Shown here one piece after another: positions 52,583 to 62,990 of a stretch of DNA of 64,000 nucleotides. Source of the stretch: Paenilisteria rustica. Its GTDB lineage: Bacteria; Bacillota; Bacilli; Lactobacillales; Listeriaceae. Numbering within the stretch: the stretch's first letter is position 1; each line of letters starts with the position of its first letter. A program made the translations under genes and the position numbers. The notes beneath the pieces were generated by a model. It was not told the DNA's origin. It searched no databases and saw only the letters and a program-made list of their open reading frames with translations. The DNA lies in NCBI RefSeq assembly GCF_013820765.1, contig NZ_JABJVM010000018.1, positions 1 to 64,000 of the forward strand, given 5' to 3'.

Positions 52583-53992
52583 TTACTTTCCCCTCAAACG
52601 ATGCCGTTGAATTTTTTGTGATGCGGTTTTCGGAAGCTCATCTAAGAAATGAATTTGACGCGGTATTTTAAACCTAGCCAACTTTTGCTGACAAAATTCG
52701 TAAAGTTGCTCTGTGTCCATATCCTCTTTTGCGACGATAAAAGCCACAGGTACCTCTCCCCATTTTTCGTCCGATAGAGCGACCACAGCCGCCTCTAAAA
52801 CATTCGGGTGTGCCATCAAAACATGCTCGATTTCGGTTGGATAGATATTTTCGCCACCTGATATAATCAAATCGGAGCGCCTGTCCAGCACGAATAAGAA
52901 ACCGTCGTCATCTAAATAGCCGACATCACCAGTCTGAAACCAGCCATCCTTGTCAAATGCTGCCTTTGTCGCCAAATCATTATGCAAATATCCAGCCATG
53001 ATTGAAGGCCCTTTTAGCAAAATTTCACCATGTTCACTTATCTTGATTTCTGCCGGAAACAAGGGCTTGCCTGCCGATCCAATTTTTAAAAGGGCATCTT
53101 CCGGTGGTAGCGTCACGATTTGCGAAGCGGTTTCTGTCATGCCAAACGATTGCACCAGCGGGATTCCTTTTTCAAAGCATGCCTCAAGCATCGATTGGTT
53201 AGCCGGACCTCCACCAAGCAGCATACAACGAAAATTCGGATGATAAGGCGTCGTAAAAACGTCCAGCAAACGCTGCGCCATCGTTGTTACCACCGAAATC
53301 AAGGTCACTTCACCGCTTTGCAAAAATTTATCCACACGTTCTGGATCGAAACGTTCCTCCAAATAAACTGGAATCCCATAAATCACTGAGCGCATCAAAA
53401 TCGACAGACCACTAATGTGGAAAATTGGCACCGCACAAAGCCAACTATCTCCTGCCTGCAAACCAAGGTTCAGCATCGAGCCAGTGGCGCTCCACCAATG
53501 ATTCCCGTAAGTCTGCATCACACCTTTAGGCTGCCCAGTCGTGCCCGATGTATACATGACCGAAGCCACATCCTCCATCGCAAAATGAGAAACGAGTGGA
53601 GGTTCCAAAATCGGTGCGCCCATCACAGCCGTAAAGGAAGTCGCTCGGATTCCGTCCACTTTTCCCACAAACACATCTGTATAAAAACACCGCTCTACCT
53701 GCGCATCTTGCGTTTGAAACAAAATCTCCGTCGCTGTCAACCGATTATTCAGAAAAACCGTCCGCGCACCCAGCTGCTGCAACGCATGAATCATCAGAAA
53801 CGTCTCCCGATCATTCTTACCGAGTAGCGCAACATACATCCCATCCCGAACACCAAACGACGCCAATTTTCCAGCCACTTCTTGCACCGCTGCATAAATC
53901 TCTAAAAAAGTCTCCTGCTTATCATCAAAAACAAGCGCGGTCTTCCTGGGAGAAAGCCGCACTCGTTTTTCCAACCAATTGGTTAGTTCCAT
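52583..53992 (-). CDS. menE: o-Succinylbenzoate--CoA ligase
   Basis: 469 residues, ANL superfamily adenylating enzyme. MYTSGTTGQPKGVMQTYGNH is the phosphate loop, SFGMTETASQIVTL and GWFQTGDVGYLDDDG the later core motifs, and LPKTASQKIQRH carries the C-terminal catalytic lysine. It activates OSB with ATP and CoA. Two adjacent ATG codons exist; I use the second because of its spacing to GGTG. Last gene of the men operon. Confidence 0.94.
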   Translation of the reverse strand: MELTNWLEKRVRLSPRKTALVFDDKQETFLEIYAAVQEVAGKLASFGVRDGMYVALLGKNDRETFLMIHALQQLGARTVFLNNRLTATEILFQTQDAQVERCFYTDVFVGKVDGIRATSFTAVMGAPILEPPLVSHFAMEDVASVMYTSGTTGQPKGVMQTYGNHWWSATGSMLNLGLQAGDSWLCAVPIFHISGLSILMRSVIYGIPVYLEERFDPERVDKFLQSGEVTLISVVTTMAQRLLDVFTTPYHPNFRCMLLGGGPANQSMLEACFEKGIPLVQSFGMTETASQIVTLPPEDALLKIGSAGKPLFPAEIKISEHGEILLKGPSIMAGYLHNDLATKAAFDKDGWFQTGDVGYLDDDGFLFVLDRRSDLIISGGENIYPTEIEHVLMAHPNVLEAAVVALSDEKWGEVPVAFIVAKEDMDTEQLYEFCQQKLARFKIPRQIHFLDELPKTASQKIQRHRLRGK

Positions 53993-54008
53993 CATTTTTC
54001 ACCAACAA

Positions 54009-54827
54009 TCAAGGGAATTTCGGGAATTGATCGAAGTCTGGGTCACGTTTTTCTTTGAACGCGTCACGTCCTTCTTTCGCCTCATCCGTTGTGTAATAAA
54101 GAAGCGTCGCATCACCAGCCAGCTGCTGAATACCAGCCAAACCGTCTGTGTCCGCGTTGAATGCCGCCTTAATAAATCGAAGCGCTGTCGGACTCTTCTT
54201 CAACATTTCCTTCGCCCAAGCAACCGTTTCATTCTCAAGCTCAGCAAGAGGCACAACCGTGTTAATCCAGCCCATTTCAAGCGCCTCATCAGCCGTATAC
54301 TGACGACACATGAACCAAACTTCCTTCGCTTTCTTATGACCAATCACGCGCGCCAAGTAGCCCGATCCATAACCCGCATCAAAACTACCAACATTCGGCC
54401 CAGTTTGACCAAATTTCGCATTATCCGCCGCAATCGTCAAGTCACACACGAGTTGCAATACGTTTCCGCCACCAATCGACCAACCAGCAACCATCGCGAT
54501 AACCGGCTTCGGAATCACACGAATCAAACGCTGCAAATCAAGCACGTTCAAGCGCGGAATATTGTCCTCACCAACGTAACCACCGTTTCCACGAACTTTC
54601 TGATCTCCACCAGAACAAAACGCCTTGTCGCCTTCTCCTGTTAAAATAATCACGCCAACCTTCGAATCCTCACGCGCAATCGTAAACGCATCAATCATTT
54701 CCATCACTGTTTTTGGCGTAAACGCATTATGCACTTGCGGACGATCGATCGTAATTTTCGCGATACCTTCGTATGTTTCGTACTTAATTTCCGTATAATC
54801 CTTCTCTTTTTTCCATTCAAAACCCAT
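54009..54827 (-). CDS. menB: 1,4-Dihydroxy-2-naphthoyl-CoA synthase
   Basis: 272 residues, crotonase fold. [33 protein letters not shown] and the oxyanion segment [46 protein letters not shown] are hallmark MenB sequence. It closes the second ring from OSB-CoA. The start overlaps the menH stop by one base. Confidence 0.97.
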   Translation of the reverse strand: MGFEWKKEKDYTEIKYETYEGIAKITIDRPQVHNAFTPKTVMEMIDAFTIAREDSKVGVIILTGEGDKAFCSGGDQKVRGNGGYVGEDNIPRLNVLDLQRLIRVIPKPVIAMVAGWSIGGGNVLQLVCDLTIAADNAKFGQTGPNVGSFDAGYGSGYLARVIGHKKAKEVWFMCRQYTADEALEMGWINTVVPLAELENETVAWAKEMLKKSPTALRFIKAAFNADTDGLAGIQQLAGDATLLYYTTDEAKEGRDAFKEKRDPDFDQFPKFP

Positions 54828-55654
54828 TATTTCGTTCCTCCTCTAATTCGTAACCAATTGCGGACCGCGTAACCAAAAGCCTCCGGTTGCTCGATATGTA
54901 TCGTATGTCCCGCATTTGAAAAAGTAATATATTTTGCATCAGGAAGCGCCGTTTTCATTTCCAACGCAATCCCGCAAAATTTCTGATCCTCTTGCCCTGT
55001 CAAAAGTAATGTCGGCATCTGAAGCGCCGGCAACTCCTCCCAAAAAGAAGGCTGCGCACCCGTCCCCATTCCGCCAAGACTCCCAGCTAGGCCTTGCGCC
55101 CGCTGATTCAAACGTTCCGCGCGTACCTTATCCCGCGCATTTTCCGAGAGATAACGCTGCGTCGCAAAAAGCGGCAAATTCTCCCAATCTGCAACAAAAT
55201 CCGTCACACCTTGCGTTCTAATTTTATCAGCAAGCGCCGTATCTTTCAAAATTCGTGCCGTGCGTTCTTGCTCCGACATGAGACCCGGGGAAGCACTCTG
55301 CAAAACTAGCGTCTGAATCCGATCCGGATACAGCGTTGCAAGGCCTAGAGCAAGCCTGCCCCCCATCGAGTAGCCCAGCACCGAAGCCCGATGCACAGCC
55401 AACTGATCTAAAATCGCTATCAAATCCGCCGCCTGCTCCTCCATTTCATAGCGCGAAGCATCAAACGGCGCATCCGTCTCACCATGCCCCAACAAATCCA
55501 CCGTCACACAATGCCAATCCGCAGACAAAATCGGCAAAATCGCATCATATGTCGCATGCGATCCCGTAAAGCCATGGAGCAACAACAACGTTCCCCGCGA
55601 AGCCCCGCCAGCATTCGTCTCCACAACATGGTAATCCACGTCCCGAATCCGCAT
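54827..55654 (-). CDS. menH: SHCHC synthase (alpha/beta hydrolase MenH)
   Basis: 275 residues, alpha/beta-hydrolase fold: [15 protein letters not shown] (oxyanion), [12 protein letters not shown], nucleophile elbow [15 protein letters not shown], and catalytic His in [12 protein letters not shown]. It removes pyruvate from SEPHCHC, the product of MenD. It follows menD by one base and overlaps menB. Confidence 0.9.
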   Translation of the reverse strand: MRIRDVDYHVVETNAGGASRGTLLLLHGFTGSHATYDAILPILSADWHCVTVDLLGHGETDAPFDASRYEMEEQAADLIAILDQLAVHRASVLGYSMGGRLALGLATLYPDRIQTLVLQSASPGLMSEQERTARILKDTALADKIRTQGVTDFVADWENLPLFATQRYLSENARDKVRAERLNQRAQGLAGSLGGMGTGAQPSFWEELPALQMPTLLLTGQEDQKFCGIALEMKTALPDAKYITFSNAGHTIHIEQPEAFGYAVRNWLRIRGGTK

Positions 55655-55655
55655 C

Positions 55656-57398
55656 TTACTTCAACTCCAACCGAATCGCCGTCTTGATCGTTTCCCACAA
55701 CGTCCGGTGAGCATCCACATTTTCATACCGATTCGTCTTCACTTCAATAATATCCAGCCCCTTGTGGAAATGAGCCCGATCAAGCGCATCATGGAACTCA
55801 TCCCAATCCGCCACCTCATGAAAATCACCCCCATAAAGCGCCGCCGTATAGCGGAAATCAAGATCCGTCCCCGTCCCAAACAACGACTCAAAATACTTCG
55901 GATCCGACGCCTGCGGTAAGAACGAGAAGATCCCGCCACCATTATTATTCACCACAATAATCGTCAAATTTAGCCCATATTTTTTCGCCATCAAAAGTCC
56001 GTTCATATCATGATAAAACGACAAATCCCCAATCAACAAATACATCGGTTGCTCCGTCAAACTCGCACCAAGCGCCGAAGAAACAACACCATCAATCCCG
56101 TTTGCGCCGCGATTAGCAAGCATCCGAATCTGTTTATCCACCTGCGCAAAATACGTATCAATATCACGAATCGGCATACTGTTTCCAATAAACAAACCGG
56201 CCTTTTCAGGAATCCACGCACGAAGATCGTACACGAGTTTCCCCTCATCTAGCACGTCAAGCGTTGCCATATGCGCCTCGATAACCGTTTTTACTTTTGC
56301 ATTCAACTGTTGCCACGTAACCATCCAGTCAAGCTCGGTCTTCTCCTGCCAGCCGTCGGTAAGCGCGCCAACCAAGAAATGCTCGTCGCAGTGAATCATG
56401 TTCGTCACCGCTTTAATCGGGTCTTTCCAAGCCGCGCCAGGGTCAACCACGTAGAACATCACGTCCTCCAAAGCCTCCAACCACTTCATCAGCGGCTTCG
56501 AAACTGGCATCGCCCCAAAGCGAATCACAACTTCCGGCCGCAAAGCCGCGCGTGCCACTTCCTCCTGCAAAATCGCATCATACTGGTCAATCACCACATC
56601 GCTCAACGCACCATAACTCCGCAGCTGCGACAACGGATCCGCCAAAATCGGCCAACCAATCTGTTCCGCCAGCGCCACCAATTTCGGTGAAAAAGCCTTT
56701 TTATCCAAAGGACCAGCCACAAAAACGCCACGTTTCCCAGCACAAGCTTGGGTAATCTGCGCAATCACTGCATCCTCCAATACCTCATGCGTATAATAAA
56801 TATGCACATGGCGGCGCTTCTTCTCCGTTACCGCAAACGGTGACGGCTCTAAAATTGGCATCAATGGTTCCCGCAATGGAAAATTCAAATGAACAGGACC
56901 ACGCGGCGCTGTCATCGCGATATCCACAGCCTTTGAACCATGCCATTTCGCAAAACGCAACATCTCCGTCGAATTCTCAGGAATCGCCATATCCGTAAAT
57001 TCCTTCACGTGCGATCCAAACAGGCGAACCTGATCCATCGCTTGCGGCGCCCCGACATTTCGCAACTCATGTGGCCGATCCGCCGTCAAAACAAGCAACG
57101 GAACCTGCGATAAATTCGCCTCAGCCACCGCTGGAAAGTAATTCGCAGCCGCTGTTCCCGACGTACATAAAAGCACAACCGGTCTTTTCGAAGCCTTCGC
57201 AATCCCCAACGCAAAAAATCCCGCCGAGCGTTCATCCACATCCACATAAATTTTTAGCGTCGGATGTTCAGCCATCAATAAAGCAATCGGCGTCGAGCGC
57301 GAACCCGGACTAATAACCGCCTCTTTCACACCAGCCTGCACCAATTCCTCCACAAAAGCCGCCAAATATTCCGTCATAATCTGTCTATGTTCGTTCAT
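55656..57398 (-). CDS. menD: SEPHCHC synthase MenD
   Basis: 580 residues, ThDP-dependent enzyme joining 2-oxoglutarate to isochorismate. EAVISPGSRSTPIALLMAEHP opens it; VDERSAGFFALGIAKASKRPVVLLCTSGTA has the cofactor Glu; GDLSFYHDMNGLLMAKKYGLNLTIIVVNNNGGGIFSFLP is the ThDP/metal motif. It overlaps menF by 14 bp. Confidence 0.97.
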   Translation of the reverse strand: MNEHRQIMTEYLAAFVEELVQAGVKEAVISPGSRSTPIALLMAEHPTLKIYVDVDERSAGFFALGIAKASKRPVVLLCTSGTAAANYFPAVAEANLSQVPLLVLTADRPHELRNVGAPQAMDQVRLFGSHVKEFTDMAIPENSTEMLRFAKWHGSKAVDIAMTAPRGPVHLNFPLREPLMPILEPSPFAVTEKKRRHVHIYYTHEVLEDAVIAQITQACAGKRGVFVAGPLDKKAFSPKLVALAEQIGWPILADPLSQLRSYGALSDVVIDQYDAILQEEVARAALRPEVVIRFGAMPVSKPLMKWLEALEDVMFYVVDPGAAWKDPIKAVTNMIHCDEHFLVGALTDGWQEKTELDWMVTWQQLNAKVKTVIEAHMATLDVLDEGKLVYDLRAWIPEKAGLFIGNSMPIRDIDTYFAQVDKQIRMLANRGANGIDGVVSSALGASLTEQPMYLLIGDLSFYHDMNGLLMAKKYGLNLTIIVVNNNGGGIFSFLPQASDPKYFESLFGTGTDLDFRYTAALYGGDFHEVADWDEFHDALDRAHFHKGLDIIEVKTNRYENVDAHRTLWETIKTAIRLELK

Positions 57399-58776
57399 GT
57401 ACCTTACCTCCTAATACCCGTAACATCGGCTGAAACTTAATCGCCGTTTCCGCAAGTTCCTCTGTTGGCACCGAATCCGCCACAATCCCGCATCCAGCAT
57501 AAAGTATCGCGTTCGTGTCTATTGCAAGCGCTGATCGAATCGCAACCGCGAACTCTCCACGATCAAGCGAGTCAATCCAGCCAATCGGTGCTCCGTAAAA
57601 ACCGCGATCCATCTCTTCTTTCAAACGAATCACCGTCATTGCCTCCGATTGCGGCCAACCACCAAGCGCCGGCGTCGGATGTAGCGCACGTAACACATCC
57701 AGCATCCTCGCCTCACTTCGTCGTCCCGAAACCGTCATATACAAATGCTGAATATCCCGATTCTTAAGCAAAATCGGACTCGCCGAAACCTGCACATCCT
57801 CACAAAACTGCGCCATCGTTCCCTGGATCATCTCCACAACGAAATGATGCTCCGCCAAGTTTTTCGCGTCACTAAGCAACGTCTCCCCAAGCACCGCATC
57901 CTCACTCGCCGTCTCACCCCGCGCAATCGAACCCGCCACGCAAGCCGACTCCAAATGAGCCGCATCCGCCATCAATAAACGTTCCGGCGTGGCACCAAAG
58001 AAAGTACTCGTCCCATTCTCCAGTACAAAACAGTAACTATTCCCCTGCTGTTCCTCCATATTCGCGATAATCAAGCTGCTCGATAGAAAGCCATCGAATC
58101 CCAGTCGCATCCGCCGAGCCAATACCACTTTCTGCATATTTGGCGACTCCTGCAACAACGCCACAACATCCGTCGCAGCGCGCAACCAAGCATCCTCCGC
58201 TAAGCGCTCCTCCAAAATACAAGCCACTTCCGAATCAGGCATAACCAGCGACGCAACAATCTTATCCCACTGCGCCATCACAGCCTCGACTTTCGCATAG
58301 TCATCCTCCTCCGAAAGCCAGAGATTCACCGATAAATAACAGCGATCCTCCTTCTCCGTCACCAAGAAAAGCGGCAAATAAAAAAATCCTTCCCCAAACT
58401 TTTCCCATTCCGACGACGTATCCTGTTGATCATCAAAACTAAATCCACCAAAATAAACGGCACCACAAGCTGTTTCCTCACTGTTCGTTACCGTCCGCTG
58501 AAGCACCTGCTCTTTTCTCGTATGTAACGCCAAAAACCGGTCCTGCCCCTGCTCCACTCGCAACTGATCCGTCGCACCAAGCCCCGCAAGTCGCAATGTC
58601 CGCTCTTTATTTTGCCAGAAGAAACGCTCGCCTTTAAACGCTTTTCCCTGATCAAAAACACGCTTTGCCGCACCACCAGGAAGCTCACAAACCCAGCTTA
58701 ACAACACGTTCTCCTGTTGCGCACTTATTCTACGATTTGCCTGCTGAAACAGCTCTATTGGCAATGTTAAACCCAT
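57385..58776 (-). CDS. menF: Isochorismate synthase
   Basis: 463 residues from the ATG at 58776 (AAGGAG eleven bases upstream; an ATG at 58785 is too close to it). Chorismate-utilising fold: KVVLARRM, FFGATPERLL, CVAGSIARGET, LLSDAKNLAEHHFVVEMI, LHPTPALGGWPQSEA and AGCGIVADSVPTEE. It commits chorismate to menaquinone. First gene of the menF-D-H-B-E operon; divergent from menA. Confidence 0.94.
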   Translation of the reverse strand: MGLTLPIELFQQANRRISAQQENVLLSWVCELPGGAAKRVFDQGKAFKGERFFWQNKERTLRLAGLGATDQLRVEQGQDRFLALHTRKEQVLQRTVTNSEETACGAVYFGGFSFDDQQDTSSEWEKFGEGFFYLPLFLVTEKEDRCYLSVNLWLSEEDDYAKVEAVMAQWDKIVASLVMPDSEVACILEERLAEDAWLRAATDVVALLQESPNMQKVVLARRMRLGFDGFLSSSLIIANMEEQQGNSYCFVLENGTSTFFGATPERLLMADAAHLESACVAGSIARGETASEDAVLGETLLSDAKNLAEHHFVVEMIQGTMAQFCEDVQVSASPILLKNRDIQHLYMTVSGRRSEARMLDVLRALHPTPALGGWPQSEAMTVIRLKEEMDRGFYGAPIGWIDSLDRGEFAVAIRSALAIDTNAILYAGCGIVADSVPTEELAETAIKFQPMLRVLGGKVHERT

Positions 58777-58906
58777 ATAACTCATCTCTCCTTCATTGCC
58801 TTCACTCACCTACTCATTATAACAAAAGCCATCCGTTTTTACACCTCTAGACACTCCCGAAAAAACAGCCCCTCTAGCCAATCAAAAAAGAAATTACCTA
58901 TATTCA

Positions 58907-58935
58907 TTGACTAATAGACAAACATTGCCTAAAAT
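58907..58935 (+). promoter_or_regulatory. Promoter of menA
   Basis: TTGACT (58907-58912), 17 bases, TAAAAT (58930-58935), about 40 bases before the menA start. Confidence 0.75.
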
Positions 58936-58973
58936 TGTACAAGTACAAAGCTTTTATAAAAGGAGAGAAACTA

Positions 58974-59918
58974 ATGGCACACGGCACAAAATCAGCTATT
59001 GTAAGACATTCTGGATTCCATAAATGGTGGATGCTACTCCGTCCCCACACACTGGTCGCATCTTTTGTCCCAGTATTTTTAGGAACCACCGTCGCAATGA
59101 GCTACGAAAGTTTTCATTTTACGCGCTTTTTAGTCATGCTAATATCGTGTTTCCTCATTCAAACCTCTGCCAACCTATTTAACGAATACTACGACTTCAA
59201 AAAAGGGCAAGACGATGAGCATACAGTGGGAAACGGCGGCGCAATTGTTCGAAACGGGATGAAACCAGGTTTTATTTTATTCCTAGCCATTTTTCTATAC
59301 GTATTAGCCATTCTAGGCGGTATTTACTTATGCATGGACGTGAATAATTGGTGGATCGGCCTACTTGGTATTATCTCTATGGTTGTTGGTTATTTATACA
59401 CTGGCGGACCATATCCAATTGCCTACACACCATTCGGCGAAATCATGGCAGGCTTTTTCATGGGAGGTATTATCACATTCATTTCCTTCTATATTCAAGC
59501 CGGATTTATCAGTTCCTTCATCGTCTATGTTTCGATTCCAGTGATGGTACTAGTCGGTAACTTATTGCTCGCCAACAGCATCCGCGATTTAGAGCCCGAC
59601 AAAGCAAACGGTCGCCTCACACTCGCGATTTTACTAGGTCGAAAAGGAGCACTTATCCTCTTCACGTCAGCCTTCATTTTCGCATACGTATGGGAAATCG
59701 CGCTGATTTTCACAGTGGAAGCAACACCGTGGATTCTAATTATCCTACTCAGCGCTCCAGAAGCCATCAAGGCCGTTCGCCGCTTCATCGGTAAAAGCGT
59801 TCCAATCACTATGGTTCCAGCGATGAAAGCAACGAGTAAAGCTCTGACATTCTTCGGAATATTACTTGCCATCGCGTTTTTGATTAGCTTGCTAAGCGCA
59901 AATATGGTCGATTTTTAA
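58974..59918 (+). CDS. menA: 1,4-Dihydroxy-2-naphthoate polyprenyltransferase
   Basis: 314 residues, UbiA-type membrane prenyltransferase with about nine helices. The metal/diphosphate motifs are NLFNEYYDFKKGQDDEHTVG (first Asp-rich) and NSIRDLEPDKANGRLTLAILLG (second). It attaches the prenyl chain to DHNA at the membrane. ATG at 58974 after AAAAGGAG. Divergent from the other men genes. Confidence 0.95.
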   Translation: MAHGTKSAIVRHSGFHKWWMLLRPHTLVASFVPVFLGTTVAMSYESFHFTRFLVMLISCFLIQTSANLFNEYYDFKKGQDDEHTVGNGGAIVRNGMKPGFILFLAIFLYVLAILGGIYLCMDVNNWWIGLLGIISMVVGYLYTGGPYPIAYTPFGEIMAGFFMGGIITFISFYIQAGFISSFIVYVSIPVMVLVGNLLLANSIRDLEPDKANGRLTLAILLGRKGALILFTSAFIFAYVWEIALIFTVEATPWILIILLSAPEAIKAVRRFIGKSVPITMVPAMKATSKALTFFGILLAIAFLISLLSANMVDF

Positions 59919-59925
59919 AGCATGG

Positions 59926-59964
59926 AAAGAACCAGCAAAACCGTCGATGGTCTGCTGGTTCTTT
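59926..59964. terminator. Bidirectional terminator between menA and yitJ
   Basis: Perfect 12-bp stem AAAGAACCAGCA (59926-59937) with its complement at 59953-59964; T-run follows on the plus strand. Confidence 0.85.
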
Positions 59965-61821
59965 TTAATTTTGCGAACTAATTTCAATAACTTGCTCCTT
60001 GCTCTGCACATACTTCGTCAATTCAATCGATAAATCATAATGCAAAAATGGTGTAATAATATAAACACCATTAAAATGCTCACAAATCGCGTCGAGAATT
60101 TCCTTCGCAATCGCCATTCCTTCCTCGCGCCCAGTTCCACTCTTATCCGCTTCTCGCATTCTTTCTCTCACCTCATCCGTCAAACGAATACCTGGAACCT
60201 CATTGTGGAGAAACTCCGCATTTCGACTCGAAAGTAATGGCATCACACCCACAAAAACAGGAACCGTAATCCCAGCTTCAACTAACGCCTCTTTCAGCTG
60301 CACCGCTTTTTCCGTATCATAAATCGGTTGCGTGATAATATAATCAGCACCATATTCCACTTTACGCTCAATCAAACGCACTGCCTTGTCCAGCTTCAAT
60401 ACATTTGGATTAAACGCGGCCGCCACTTGGAATCGCGCCTTCTCCTTCAACGATTTCCCAGTATAAGAAATCCCATCATTGAACTTCTTAATCAACTGCA
60501 CAAGTTCCACCGATCTTAAATCAAACACCGATGACGCGCCCGGAAAATCGCCAACTTTACTCGGATCTCCCGTCACAGCCAGCACATCCTGAATCCCCAA
60601 CTTGTGAAAGCCCATGATATGCGAGTGCATCCCGATCAAATTATGATCCCGCGTCGTCAAATGAATGAGCGGCCGAATATCATACTCCTGCTTCAAAATC
60701 GCCGCCAGCGCCATGTTACTAATCCGTGGCGTCGCAAGCGAATTATCCGAAATCGTAATCGCATCCACGCCTGCCGCATCCAGTTCCTGTGCTCCTTCGA
60801 AAAATTTCGCCGTATCAAATGTCCGCGGCGGATCAAGCTCCACCAACACCGTATACTGCTCCTTCACTTTATCCGTAAGCCGCACACCCGCGTCCTCCGC
60901 AGCATCTAACTCCGCCAATTCCAAAATCGGATGAACCACTTTTGACGTCACCGGTTTTATCGATTTCAAGCCTCTTCGCAGCGCCCGAATATGATCCGGC
61001 GTCGTTCCACAACAACCACCAATCAAACGCACACCTTCCTGCCTGAAAATCTCACCATACTGCTCAAAATAATCCGTTTCCGTCTGATAAATGACTTTTC
61101 CCTCATCCATCTGAGGTAAACTAGCATTCGGATACGCTGCCAAATAAGCATTTTCCAGTAATGGCACACTCTCAAGCGCTTTGGACATATGATATGGACC
61201 AAGTCGACAATTCGCGCCAACAACATCCGCTCCCAAATCCGCCAATTCCTGCAACGCCGAAGCCAGTGTCTGCCCACTTTGCAAAAGTCCTGGTTCATGC
61301 ATCGACACATTCGCCACAATCGGTAAATCCGTCGTTTCCCGTGTAATTTTTAACACCGTTTTCAGTTCGTCAAGATCATAATACGTCTCAAGCAAAATCG
61401 CATCCACGCCTTCAAGCAACAAACAATATAATTGCTCCCTAAAACTACGCTTAATCTCTTCCAAACTCGGCGCCGCAATTCGGGCATCATTCGCCCCATT
61501 AATCCCGCCAATCGTACCAAAAATATACACACCAGTCCCACGCGCCGCCTCTTTTGCATGCCGCACAGCCGCCTGGTTAATTTTTTTTATGTCATCTTGT
61601 AAACCATATCGCGATAACTTAATATAGTTCGCGCTATACGTATTGGTTTGAATAATATCCGCCCCAGCCTCGATATAAGCCCGATGGATCGCAACGATAT
61701 CATCTGGATGTGATAAATTCAACTCTTCAAAGGAACGGTCAACCCCATAAGAATAAAGCAGCGTACCCATTGCACCATCAGCAATTAAAACTTTCTCACT
61801 TAAATCGCGGCGTAAATTCAT
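59965..61821 (-). CDS. yitJ: Bifunctional homocysteine S-methyltransferase / methylenetetrahydrofolate reductase (YitJ-like)
   Basis: 618 residues. N-terminal half (about 1-290): homocysteine methyltransferase with LIADGAMGTLLYS, VGANCRLGP and the zinc cysteines in LIGGCCGTTPDHI. C-terminal half (about 320-600): MetF-type reductase with VELDPPRTFDTAKF, VLAVTGDPSK and DYIITQPIYD. It links one-carbon supply to methionine synthesis. ATG at 61821 after GGAAAGGAG; it touches the metC stop. Third gene of the methionine operon. Confidence 0.93.
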   Translation of the reverse strand: MNLRRDLSEKVLIADGAMGTLLYSYGVDRSFEELNLSHPDDIVAIHRAYIEAGADIIQTNTYSANYIKLSRYGLQDDIKKINQAAVRHAKEAARGTGVYIFGTIGGINGANDARIAAPSLEEIKRSFREQLYCLLLEGVDAILLETYYDLDELKTVLKITRETTDLPIVANVSMHEPGLLQSGQTLASALQELADLGADVVGANCRLGPYHMSKALESVPLLENAYLAAYPNASLPQMDEGKVIYQTETDYFEQYGEIFRQEGVRLIGGCCGTTPDHIRALRRGLKSIKPVTSKVVHPILELAELDAAEDAGVRLTDKVKEQYTVLVELDPPRTFDTAKFFEGAQELDAAGVDAITISDNSLATPRISNMALAAILKQEYDIRPLIHLTTRDHNLIGMHSHIMGFHKLGIQDVLAVTGDPSKVGDFPGASSVFDLRSVELVQLIKKFNDGISYTGKSLKEKARFQVAAAFNPNVLKLDKAVRLIERKVEYGADYIITQPIYDTEKAVQLKEALVEAGITVPVFVGVMPLLSSRNAEFLHNEVPGIRLTDEVRERMREADKSGTGREEGMAIAKEILDAICEHFNGVYIITPFLHYDLSIELTKYVQSKEQVIEISSQN

Positions 61822-62990
61822 CAACGAGCACTCCTTTCCACTGTATAAGCAAGCGCTTGTTCGAAGTCCGCGATAACATCCGCAATATCCTCAAGCCCCG
61901 CGGAAAAGCGTAATAATCCTGGCGTAATGCCTAGCTTCAACCGTTCTCCCTCAGGAATCGCCGCATGCGACATCCGCGCTGGGTACGATAAAATACTCTC
62001 AACCGCGCCCAAACTCACCGAAAACACCGGCAATTTCGCATGATTCACAAACTGCCGCGCTGCCTCTTCACTACCGAGGTCAAATGACAAAACCGCGCCC
62101 GCCGAATCCGCCTGTTTTTGCTGAATATCATAATCCGGATGGCTAGCAAGCCCAGGATAAAAAACCTCTTTCACCCGATCATCTGCTTGCAAAAATTCCG
62201 CTAGTTTTCGCGCTGAATCCGTACCTACATTCATCCGCACAGCAAGCGTCTTAAGCCCGCGCAATAACAACCAGCAATCCTGAACGCCGAGCACGCCACC
62301 CGTCGAATTTTGCATAAAGTAAACCTGTTTTGCAAGCTCCTCATTATTCGTCACCACAAGCCCCGCCAAAATATCACTATGCCCACCGATAAATTTCGTC
62401 GCACTATGCACGACCAGATCCGCACCCAAATCAAGCGGTCGTTGCAAAGCCGGCGTCAAAAACGTATTATCCACAAACGTATAACAATCATGCTCCTTCG
62501 CAAGCCGCGCCACCGCCGCAATATCCGTCACACGCATCAATGGATTCGACGGCGTCTCCACATAAACCAACTTCGTATTCTCCTGAAAAGCCGCTGCCAC
62601 CGCATCCAAATCACCCATATCCACAAACGTATGCGTAATCCCAAACCTCGGCAAAATTTGCTCCGTCAACCGAAACGTTCCACCATACACATCACCAGAA
62701 ATAATAAAATGATCCTCTTGCGACAACGTCAACAATGCCGCAGAAATGGCCGCCATCCCAGTCGCAAACGCAAAACCGTGCGTCCCATTTTCCAATTTTG
62801 CAATTGCATCTTCCACAGCCTGACGCGTCGGATTTCCCGACCTCGCATAATCAAATTCATGATAATTATCAAAATCTGGCTGATGAAACGTCGAAGACAA
62901 ATGAAGCGGTGTATTGAGCGCACCCGTCGCCTCATCAATCCCAAGACTCGCATGCACAACCTTCGTATTAAAAGAAAACTCCTCACTCAT
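61821..62990 (-). CDS. metC: Cystathionine beta-lyase (PLP, Cys/Met metabolism)
   Basis: 389 residues, fold-type I PLP enzyme. [83 protein letters not shown] (PLP lysine in SATKF). It should cleave cystathionine to homocysteine. Beta-lyase versus gamma-synthase identity is taken from gene order, since the two are hard to tell apart by eye. Overlaps the upstream gene by 8 bp. Confidence 0.87.
   Translation of the reverse strand: MSEEFSFNTKVVHASLGIDEATGALNTPLHLSSTFHQPDFDNYHEFDYARSGNPTRQAVEDAIAKLENGTHGFAFATGMAAISAALLTLSQEDHFIISGDVYGGTFRLTEQILPRFGITHTFVDMGDLDAVAAAFQENTKLVYVETPSNPLMRVTDIAAVARLAKEHDCYTFVDNTFLTPALQRPLDLGADLVVHSATKFIGGHSDILAGLVVTNNEELAKQVYFMQNSTGGVLGVQDCWLLLRGLKTLAVRMNVGTDSARKLAEFLQADDRVKEVFYPGLASHPDYDIQQKQADSAGAVLSFDLGSEEAARQFVNHAKLPVFSVSLGAVESILSYPARMSHAAIPEGERLKLGITPGLLRFSAGLEDIADVIADFEQALAYTVERSAR

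Noticed and set aside
53979-54644. 221-codon plus-strand ORF
   Set aside because: Antisense shadow of menB and the menE start; no domain and no plausible promoter.
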